Below are positions 56,466 to 64,000 of a stretch of DNA of 64,000 bases, in pieces. The position numbers were made by a program, and so were the translations under genes. The DNA is taken from contig NC_081409.1 in the NCBI RefSeq assembly GCF_030272615.1, positions 648,986,468 through 649,050,467 on the forward strand, given 5' to 3'. The DNA is from Cryptomeria japonica. Lineage: Eukaryota > Streptophyta > Pinopsida > Cupressales > Cupressaceae. The notes below the pieces were generated by a model. The model was not told where the DNA came from and searched no databases. It saw only the letters and a program-made list of their open reading frames with translations. Position 1 is the stretch's first letter. Every line of letters begins with the position of its first letter.

Positions 56466-57400
56466 ATGATGAAGAAAGAAGGTCTGAAGTTCAACAAAGA
56501 TAACTATAGAATATGGAGTGACAGAATGAAGATTTACATTAAGAGTCTTGGTAGTCAGTATTGGGATCATATAGAAAATTAGTATATTACACTGACTGGA
56601 ACCCTAACTGATGATCAAAAGAAAGAGCAACAAGAAAATCATCAAGCATTAGAGGCTACTATCAGTTCCCTGTCTGATGTTGAATATGTAGATGTTCATG
56701 GTCTTGAAACTGCATATCAAGTTTGGAAAAAAATTGAAGAGATTTATAGTGGTGATGAACATGTTAAGATTGCTAAAGAGGAGAGTCTAAGAGGAAAGTT
56801 TGATGACATGAGAATCTCTGAAGGTGAGAATATCCAGCAGTATGGTCAAAGAATAAAAGAGATAGTTGGTGAAATAAAGAGTGCACGAGAGAAATTGGAA
56901 GATGCCATAGTGATCAATAAGGTACTGAGAACCCTTCTACCGGTCTATGCTATCTGAGTTGCAGCTATTTAGGAGCTGAAATCTATTGACAAGACAAAGG
57001 TATCTCTTGACTCTATTATTGGCAAACTTATTGAATTAAATGGTTATGATGGTAGTGTACAAAAATCAAAATCTGCATTCAGAGCTTCTGTCTCTAACCC
57101 ATCTGTGAGAAGAAGTAGAGATATCAGCCATAGATATGAATCTAGATCCTGCAGAGATGTTGATGATGAAGACAACTTAGTGGAACTTGAAGCATTGTTG
57201 GCAAAATAACTGCCTAGAGGCACTGGTAAATATAGAGGTAAGCTACCTTTAAAATGTTTTGCATGCAACAAGATTGGTCATATGGCAACTAATTGTCCTA
57301 ATGGTGAAAATGAACACAAGAGAGACAAATTTAAGAAGTATAAGGGTAAACGCAAGAGAGACTATCTTGTGGCTATTAACAATGGTATTACTGATGAAGA
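56466..57400 (+). pseudogene. Copia-G gag
   Basis: ATG at 56466. FNKDNYRIWSDRMKIYIKSL, GTLTDDQKKEQQENHQALEA, YVDVHGLETAYQVWKKIEEI, ENIQQYGQRIKEIVGEIKSA, VINKVLRTLLPVYAI, then LPRGTGKYRGKLPLKCFACN with the intact knuckle CFACNKIGHMATNC (about 57258-57300). Three stops (EN-stop-Y, AI-stop-V, AK-stop-L), each consistent with CAG, CGA or CAA losing its C. In frame with protease and integrase, so gag-pro-int is one polyprotein. Confidence 0.9.
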
Positions 57401-58007
57401 ATCTGATGATGATGCTAGTGAAGATATTTTGTTTGTAGCTATAAAAGAAGAAATATTAGATCAGAAGGCATTAGCATCTAGGATGGATAACTCTAATGAT
57501 TGGACCATTGATAGTGGTTGTTCACATCACATGACCGGTGATCAGAGAAAATTTATTTCCTTGAAGGAATTTGATGGTGGTGTTGTCAGATTTGGCAGTG
57601 ACTCACCATGTATGGCTAAAGGCAAGGGAGTTATTTCTCTTAATGGGAAGAGCTATGCTGACGATGTCTATTGGGTTGAAGGCCTAAATCACAATCTTTT
57701 GAGTGTGGCACAACTTAATGACAGAGGATACCCACTGGAGTTTAGAAATGGAATGTGCAAAATCTTTGACAACAAAGGTGAATTGATTGCAACTGGGAAA
57801 TAAACCAGAGATAATCTATTTCATCTTAATCCTAAAGTTAGCAACTGTTTGATTGCAAATATAGATGATAGTTGGATTTGGCATAGGATATTTTGTCATA
57901 TAAATTTTGACCATATTGTTAAAGTAAGCAAGTCTAAGACAATAAGAGGTCTACCTCAGCTAGACAAACCGATTACTGCTCTTTGTAAAGAATGTTAGTT
58001 AGGAAAG
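57401..58007 (+). pseudogene. Copia-G protease and GAG pre-integrase
   Basis: An acidic linker (DEESDDDASED) precedes WTIDSGCSHHMTGDQRKF with an intact DSG active site (about 57501-57535), FDGGVVRFGSDS, GKGVISLNGKSYADDVYW and GLNHNLLSVAQLNDRGY. After a stop at 57801 the pre-integrase follows: SWIWHRIFCHINFDHIVK, then CKEC-stop-LGKM (57990-58008). Confidence 0.9.
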
Positions 58008-58768
58008 ATGACTTCTTCAACTTTCAAGAGCAAGTCCTTCTCAGCAAAGCACTTGTTAGATTTAGTTCATATAGATCTATTTGGACCAATAAGAACAAGA
58101 AGCATTCAAGGTGACATATATTTCATAATGTTCACTGATGATTGTTCAAGGATGATGTGGGTCACATTCTTAAAGAATAAGAATGAAGCTTTTGGTAAAT
58201 TCAAGGAATTCGAGGCCTTAGCTGAGAAAGAGAGTGGCAAAAAGATAAAATGTCTGAGAACAGATCAAGGTGGTGAATTTACTTCTGAGGAATTCACTAA
58301 GTACTATGATGAGAATGGTATCAAGTGGCAACTTTCTGCACCAAGGACACCACAACAAAATGGTATAATGGAGAGAAACAACTGGTTAGTGGTTGAAACT
58401 ACTAGGACTATGTTGATAAAAGGAGGTGTAGTGAAAACATTTTGGAAAGAAGCTGTAAGTACAACTATCTACACAATGAACCGAGTTCTGGTGAAAAGAG
58501 GTAAGGACAAGACCCCTTATGAATACTGGTATGGGAGATCACCTGATGTTAGTTATTTTAAGATATTTGGAAGCAAATGTTTTATTAAAACAGGTGATTA
58601 AATAAGCAAGTTTGAAGCTAAGAGTGATGAAGGCATATTTCTTGGCTATTCCACCAAGAGTAAGGCCTATAAATGCTTCAACAACTAGACACAAAGAATT
58701 CTTGAGAGTGTTGATGTTCATGTAGATGAGTGTCTTGAAGTCTCTGAAGGAACCAGTTCAGAGAAAAA
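58008..58768 (+). pseudogene. Copia-G integrase
   Basis: 197-codon open core with HIDLFGPIRTR (first Asp), FTDDCSRMMWVTFLKNKN, CLRTDQGGEFTSEEF (second Asp), PQQNGIMERNN (catalytic Glu), WKEAVSTTIYTMNRV and YEYWYGRSPDVSYFKIFG. All three catalytic acids are kept. After a stop (58599-58601) the C-terminal GIFLGYSTKSKAYKCFN text follows. The frame is lost by deletion of one A in GAGAAAAAG near 58768. Confidence 0.9.
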
Positions 58769-59900
58769 GATGAAGATCCTTGCATTTTTCTTTTGGAGCC
58801 TAAAACTGTTAAATCAGAAACTGGTAAAGAAAATCCTGATGTACTTGTTCAACCAGAATAAATAAATTTAGAAGAAGATGATAATGAAGAAACTAAACTT
58901 GAAAAGAATGACCATGTTATTCCTAGGTATGTGAGACTGAATCATAGTCCTGAACAGATTATTAGGGATAAGGATGTTGGAGTACTAACTAGAAGGAGAA
59001 TAAGAGAGAACTCTTGCATGATCTCCACATTTGAACCTAGAAGTGCTAAGGAGGCATTTGGTGATGATCATTGGGTTAAAGCTATGGAGGAGGAATCAGA
59101 TCAAATTGAGAAGAACAACACTTGGACCCTGGTACCCCGACTAGTAAACAAGAATGTTATAGTTACTAAATGGGTGTTCATAAATAAGTTAAATGAACAT
59201 GATGTTGTATTTCACAACAAGGCAAGATTAGTCTGCAAAGGTTATGTGCAAGAAGGAGAAGATTATGGAGAAACTTTTGCACCAGTAGCAAGACTGGAAG
59301 GTGTCAGAACTTTACTTGCATTTGCAGCTCATAAGAAGTTCAAGGTATACCGGATGGATGTTAAGTCTACATTTTTGAATGGGATATTGGAAGAAGAGGT
59401 TTATATAGAGAAACCTTATGGTTATGCATTAACAGAGAAGGAAGACATGGTATGCAAATTGCATAAAGATTTGTATGGATTAAAGCACGAACCCAGAGCA
59501 TGGTATGAACGGATTCATATACATCTGATGAAGCTAGGATTTACTAGAACCAGTGATGACATCAACATTTATCTAAAATTTGAAGGAGATGAAATACTAG
59601 TCAGTGAAGTATTTGTTGATGACATTATATTTGGAGGTAATGATGACATGAGAAATAGTTTTGCAGATGAAATGAAGAATGAGTTTGAGATGTCATTAAT
59701 AGGAGAAATAAAAAATTTCATAAGCTTGTAGATACAACAAATGAAGAATGGTATTTTCATTACTCAATCTAAGTATGTGAAAGAGGTTTTGAAGACTTTT
59801 GGTATGAGTGGTTGTAAATTAGTTGGAACCCCAATGGTTACAGGTTGTATGTTGTCCAAGGAAGATGCATCTAAGTCTGTAGATGAAAAGGAATACAAGT
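58769..59900 (+). pseudogene. Copia-G reverse transcriptase
   Basis: Same frame from 58769, open from 58931: [90 protein letters not shown] (first palm Asp), [19 protein letters not shown], catalytic [11 protein letters not shown] (Tyr to Phe at YVDD; both Asp kept), [15 protein letters not shown] then a TAG, and GIFITQSKYVKEVLKTFGM. The best kept Copia RT in the window. Confidence 0.92.
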
Positions 59901-60565
59901 GAATGATTGGAAAATTACACTATGTTGTTCATAGTCGACCGGATATTGCCCATGCAATTGGTATTATTGCTAGATTTCAGAAGAATCCAAAGGAAGCACA
60001 TCTGATGGCAACCAAGAGAATTTTTAGATATCTAAAAGGTACTGTTGACTATGGGTTATGGTATCCATATGGTGGAAATTTTGATTTGAAGGCATACATG
60101 AATGTTGATTGGGTAGGAAACATTGATGACCAGAAGAGTAATACCTATGGAGCATTCTTTCTAGGAGGAAGGGTAGTTTCATGGAGTAGTAAAAAGTAGA
60201 GTTGTACTTCACAATCTATTGTTGAAGTTGAGCATGTAGCAACTTATATGAATTGTACACAAGCTATTTGGATGAGACACATTTTGGAAGGTTTTAAGAT
60301 GAAAATATCATAACCAATAAAGATTTTGTGTGATAATAAAAGTGCAATAAACATTTCTAAAAATCTTGTTTTGCATGCAAGGAGTAAGCCCATTGAATTG
60401 AAGTATCACTTCTTGAGGGATAAAGTTCAAAGTAAAGATGTTATCTTGGAGCATGTTTCTACCAAGGAGCAGCTTGGAAATATCTTTACCAAACCTCTGC
60501 CTAAGACCACTTTTGAGTATCTTAGAAGTCAATTAGGGGTTGTCCCTCTTCATGAAGTTAATTGA
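59901..60565 (+). pseudogene. Copia-G RNase H and polyprotein end
   Basis: IGKLHYVVHSRPDIAHAIGI, RIFRYLKGTVDYGLWY, LKAYMNVDWVGNIDDQKS (catalytic Asp region), GGRVVSWSSKK-stop-SCTSQSIVEVEHVA (family Glu box SxAEAEY reads VEVEHV), ILCDNKSAINISKNLVLHAR, ELKYHFLRDKVQSKDVIL, and the normal end FTKPLPKTTFEYLRSQLGVV stopping at 60565. In the same frame as RT. Three stops. Confidence 0.9.
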
Positions 60566-60916
60566 GCATGATGTTGATTGCATCAATCCCTGAATTACTT
60601 GTAGAATCTTACATGGATTGATGAAGAAGTAGATGTATTCCACAGGGGGAGCATGAAGTTGCAGTATGTAGTTGATGCACAGTGAGAGCAAAATTACATG
60701 TTTTTACTTTCACTTTGGCATTGCTGTCAAAGGGGGAGAAGAATTATGCGATTGAGGAGAAGAATTATGTGTCTGATTAGGTGAACCAGTGGCAGGCTGA
60801 AGACAGACAGAGCAAGGTGAATACTTGGTAATGTAAACCAGGATTCCTATTCACCAATCTCAGCAACAATCAAAGACGTTGATATTTGTATTGACATCAA
60901 TGCCAAAGGGGGAGAT
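60566..60916 (+). other. Copia-G 3' leader with polypurine tract
   Basis: Non-coding between the polyprotein end and the LTR. Holds two purine tracts (AAAGGGGGAGAAG at 60731, AAAGGGGGAGAT at 60905-60916). The second primes the plus strand next to TGTTGG. TTGACATCAATG (60891-60902) pairs perfectly with CATTGATGTCAA in the LTR (60958-60969). Confidence 0.8.
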
Positions 60917-62032
60917 TGTTGGCATCTTCCATATAAATTGCATTAATGATATGTTGTCATTGATGTCAATCGAATTGGTAATGGTATTCATGCTATTGTT
61001 GATATTGTTGTTTTTTGATATTGGCTAGTAACCGGTAGGAAGAGCTTTATGGAAGATGTTGTAAACCGGTATGTTAAGTTTGTGAGTTGAAACGGTAGAC
61101 CGGTGTAAAGGGTTAAACCTTTCTATGCAATGTAACCAGTAAACCCTATCAGTTGTTAAACCCTAACTGATCAAGTTTGTTGGTTTATTATCTGATGAGC
61201 GATAATGATGGAGACATGTGTGATCATTATATGAGGATTAGTTCAGATTGTTTTGGCACATTTGTTTGTTGACTAGGGAAGTAGCAAAGTGGATTGCGTC
61301 TAATGCATAGCGTGTGATGAGTTATAAAGTCCGATGAAGCGGTGATCATGGAGCGATTGAAATTTTCTTGAAGAATGTGAAGAGATTGTTATGATTTCTA
61401 AACAGTCAAGATTGTACCGACTTGTTTATAATCTCGATGATGAGAATTAGGTTTTTGTTGTGTTACCAACCTAATTGATTTGTATTTAAGGTTGATGAAG
61501 TTGTTTGTAAAAGTTATTGGCAAGATTGGTAGAAACCTGTTGAGTGTGTAGTTGCTTAACCGATGAATGGATCTGCACTTTTAGTAAAGGCAGATTGAAG
61601 CTTAAAAGGATTTGATTGAGCAAATGTAGTGCTATTCAAACAGATCAAGAAAGCCTATTGTTTTCCAACAATTATAGCAGAAGTGAAATCCCTTAACTGG
61701 GTAAGCTCCAACAAGCTTGGTTACTTATTAAATCCTGTAAAAAGGTGGTCCATTAGCTTGGATTCTTAAATCCTCCAATGAGGTTACTCCTAATAGGTTA
61801 TTGTGCTTTTCATCAAGGCATATTTGTAAATCCCTTAACTGGGTGATTCCTAACCAGAATTAGTTCTTAACAGGACTTATTGTTATAAATATTGGTCTTG
61901 ACTATGATATGTTTACTTTGTGTGATTGAATTTGAGTTTGGGAACTTTGTATCAGTTTTTCAGTATACCATTTCACTCCCCCCTCCCCCTCTTAGTATTC
62001 TACTGGATACTTATTCTTTCATCATATGATCA
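60917..62032 (+). repeat. Copia-G 3' LTR, internally deleted
   Basis: 1116 bases, TGTTGGCAT...TATGATCA, matching 54951-56393 except for a deletion of about 330 bases near 61882, which removes the R/U5-type part with the conserved GGTTTTTACC stretch. Confidence 0.9.
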
Positions 62033-62959
62033 ATTGGTATCAGAGTATCTAGGTCCTCTTTAATCTAAAATCCTAACAGCTTGAGGAAAAAATCTTGTAG
62101 ATCATGATGAAGAAAGAAGGTCTGAAGTTCAACAAAGATAAGCTTGATAGAAATGATAGATATAAGAAGCATGAGAAGTATGATAAGCCTTAAAAGTCTG
62201 ACGAGAAGTATAAACATTCGAAGACTTGTTATTATGCTGATGATGAAGGAGTTATAGATGAAGAATCAGAAGGAGATGAAATTATGTTTATTTCTATTAA
62301 AGAAGTTGGACCGGTACCTATTGATTCCACAAGCTGCACTATTGAGGAGAAAGCTTTAGCTGCTAAATTTGAAGAGAAAGATGAATGGGTCATTGACAGC
62401 GGTTGTTCACATAATATGAATAGTGATAAAATAAAATTTGTGAATATGGAGAGGTATGATGGTGGAATATTAAGATTTGGAGATGACAAATCCTGTGTGA
62501 TCTGTGGTAGAGGTTCTATTTTATTTGATGGTAAGCATAACACTGATGATGTCTTGTATGTTGAAGGATTCAAGCATAATATTTTAAGTGTTGTACAAAT
62601 GGTTGACAAAGGTAATTATTTACAATTCAAGAATAGAAAATGCAAGATCCAAAATGCCTCCAGTATAGAAATTGCATCAGGAAATAAGACTGAAGGTAAT
62701 ATCCTTCATTTGAATGCTAGTGAGAAAAGTTGCTTGATTGCTCAGATTGATGAAAGCTGGTTGTGGCATAGGAGAATGTGTCATGTTAATTTTGACTCTA
62801 TGATTAAGATCTGTTCTACTCAAGCTATTGGAGATTTGCCTAAAATTGTTAAGCCTACTAATCTGGTATGTAAGGAATGTCAAATGGGAAAGGCAACAAG
62901 AATTTCTTTCAAGACTAAGCAATATACATCTGATGGACTGCTAGAGATCTTGTGCATAT
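62033..62959 (+). pseudogene. Second internal region after the Copia-G LTR: chimeric gag-protease
   Basis: A primer site (ATTGGTATCAGAGT) and the Copia-G gag opening (KKEGLKFNKD, ATG 62104) follow the LTR. The frame then jumps to another subfamily: basic linker (YKKHEKYDKP, one TAA), acidic ADDEGVIDEESEGDE, protease with WVIDSGCSHNMNSDK (DSG kept), GRGSILFDGKHNTDD, GFKHNILSVVQMVDKG, then pre-integrase SWLWHRRMCHVNFDSM and CKECQMGKATR. Most of gag, with its knuckle, is missing. Open apart from one stop. It is cut at 62960 by Copia-H in the first codons of integrase. Confidence 0.85.
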
Positions 62960-63783
62960 TGTTGGCATATGCACACTCTAATGAGACATTGTAGGTGATT
63001 GAAGGTTTTTTCATTGATGGCAACCTTACAATCCTATGGCACCGGCAAGGCATTACACCAGCAAGATAGTTCACCAGCATCAATGATCAGACTCTACACC
63101 GACACTCAGGACACCGACATCGGCACAAAAAAAGGAAGTATACCGGCACAGAGGCTGACAGGATTTTGTTATATTATATTTTGTTTATTATTGTAAAAAC
63201 TTTGTAAGCCGACTTGGCATGTTGTAAAATGACTCTTATATATAAGAAAGATCATTGTAGACATTTTATAAGAAAAATGAAAGTTATGTAAGCAAAAGGG
63301 AAAAATATTAAGGCAAACCTATTATGCGAAATATAGGTTAAAGGGTTTATGTAAGAAATAGAGCAGCAACCGGTACTGAATCAGGCATTATAGATGCTAT
63401 TGTAAAGCAGTACAAGACATTGGATTTGTTTAAATCCACATTGTAAGTCAATGAGACTTCCCATTGAGCAGTGAGCTCTAGACAATTGGCCTTCCTGCAT
63501 GTGCAGGCCCCTCTTGTAAGTAGTAATATTCTCTTATTGGCCAGTAAGTGGATATTGTGGGTCACAAATCCCACCGAGGTTTTTCCCACACCGGGTTTCC
63601 TTGTTAAATCCTTGTGTCATGGTGTTCTTTCAATGTGGATGTTTTTAATTCTAATTATTGCATTATTTCTTGCTTATCAGTACACTGCTATAATATCTTC
63701 TACATGTTTTAAGATAAGAAATTCTACTCATCAGTTAGATACTGATTCACCCCCCCTCTCAGTATCTGTGGGAATCCTAACCA
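62960..63783 (+). repeat. Copia-H 5' LTR
   Basis: 824 bases, TGTTGGCATATG...ATCCTAACCA. TATA box CTTATATATAAG near 63235, GAGCTCTAGACAATTGGCC with GCATGTGCAGGCCCC (63472-63512), CACCGAGGTTTTTCCC...GGGTTTCCTTGT (63572-63605), CACCCCCCCTCTCAGT near the end. A primer site follows. Confidence 0.88.
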
Positions 63784-63797
63784 TTGGTATCAGAGTG
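63784..63797 (+). promoter_or_regulatory. Copia-H primer binding site
   Basis: TTGGTATCAGAGTG directly after the LTR: initiator-Met type with the last C changed to T. Confidence 0.9.
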
Positions 63798-63853
63798 TGG
63801 TCCTCTATTTTCAGAAGCCTAACAGCTTGAGGAAGATCTTGACACTGGTAAAG

Positions 63854-64000
63854 ATGGAAAATCTGATGAAGCAACTTGAAGTAGCTCTCTCAGACTATGA
63901 TACAAAAAAATTGAAAAATATCAAACTAGAAGATGATCTAAAGGCAGCTCAGGATATCATTCAGGCACTTCAAGAGAATCTTACTGTTGCAAGAAATAAG
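63854..64000 (+). CDS. Copia-H first ORF, coiled-coil protein, partial
   Basis: 49 codons from an ATG at 63854, open to the window end and therefore incomplete. MENLMKQLEVALSDYD, then KLKNIKLEDDLKAAQDIIQA and LQENLTVARNK: Leu/Ile and charged residues in heptad-like spacing, so a coiled coil. Unlike other Copias here it does not start with the FDGxNYxxW gag motif. It resembles in character the coiled coil inside Copia-B gag. Could be an extra ORF or a gag remnant. Confidence 0.55.
   Translation, partial: MENLMKQLEVALSDYDTKKLKNIKLEDDLKAAQDIIQALQENLTVARNK

Larger units (their letters stand above)
54951..62032 (+). mobile_element. Copia-G, nearly complete Ty1/Copia element
   Basis: 5' LTR (54951-56393), primer site, gag, protease, integrase, RT, RNase H, polypurine tract, 3' LTR (60917-62032). 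One single-base deletion (about 58768) and about ten stops break the polyprotein, several of them explained by C to T changes. It inserted after TGCAC in Copia-F gag. The right side has no target duplication; instead a second primer site follows (see 62033). Confidence 0.93.

Overview
This is a plant nuclear window, AT-rich and made almost entirely of LTR retrotransposons at every stage of decay. Evidence: initiator-Met-tRNA primer sites (TGGTATCAGAGC type), Ty1/Copia polyproteins in the order protease-integrase-RT-RNase H, a chromodomain-bearing Ty3/Gypsy element, solo LTRs and deeply nested insertions. That pattern fits a large, repeat-rich seed-plant genome. A gymnosperm is plausible, but the sequence alone cannot prove it. 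I see no intact host gene, rRNA, tRNA or CRISPR array. Almost every coding region is a pseudogene, and many of its stops look like CAA/CAG/CGA turned into TAA/TAG/TGA.

Layout. 1-4090: non-coding DNA, a broken multi-exon gene of unknown family on the minus strand (about 1670-3047), a TA-rich satellite, and a GGGTTATT-rich border sequence. 4091-8203: 5'-truncated Copia-A (+), whose 3' LTR is split by TRG-1 and finishes at 31637-31641. 8204-31631: TRG-1 (+), a Gypsy-type element with 1.2-kb LTRs, a gag and a protease-like domain but no RT or integrase, flanked by the 5-bp duplication GGGTT. Inside it sit Copia-B (-, 11516-20401), a 993-bp terminal-inverted-repeat element (20897-21889), and a Gypsy chromovirus (-, 24416-30052). 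31642-38880: element-poor stretch with a Copia gag scrap, a Copia LTR, a 1.7-kb non-autonomous LTR element with its own unknown ORF (35371-37107, -), and a solo LTR (37504-37982).

38880-41459: Copia-C (+), with its RT core deleted. 41654-43645: Copia-D (-), with a gag duplicated in tandem. 44094-45690: truncated Copia LTR carrying a nested solo LTR. 45730-47572: Copia-E (-), cut by TRG-2. 47573-53454: TRG-2 (+), a second copy of the TRG family with a solo LTR nested in its gag (50439-51518). 53455-54950: Copia-F 5' LTR plus the first codons of gag, cut by Copia-G (54951-62032, +), the best preserved element. Copia-G is followed directly by a second primer site and a chimeric gag-protease segment (62033-62959). 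That segment is cut by the 5' LTR of Copia-H (62960-63783), whose coding region runs off the window.

How it works together: these are parasitic copies, not a pathway. TRG elements have no polymerase and would need enzymes in trans. The insertion order in the left half can be read as: Copia-A, then TRG-1 into its LTR, then Copia-B, the TIR element and the chromovirus into TRG-1. Points worth a second look are the TRG family with its switch-like leader hairpin, an inverted repeat bracketing the polypurine tract in three Copia families, a possible undescribed insertion element splitting a Copia, and the 1.7-kb mini LTR element.
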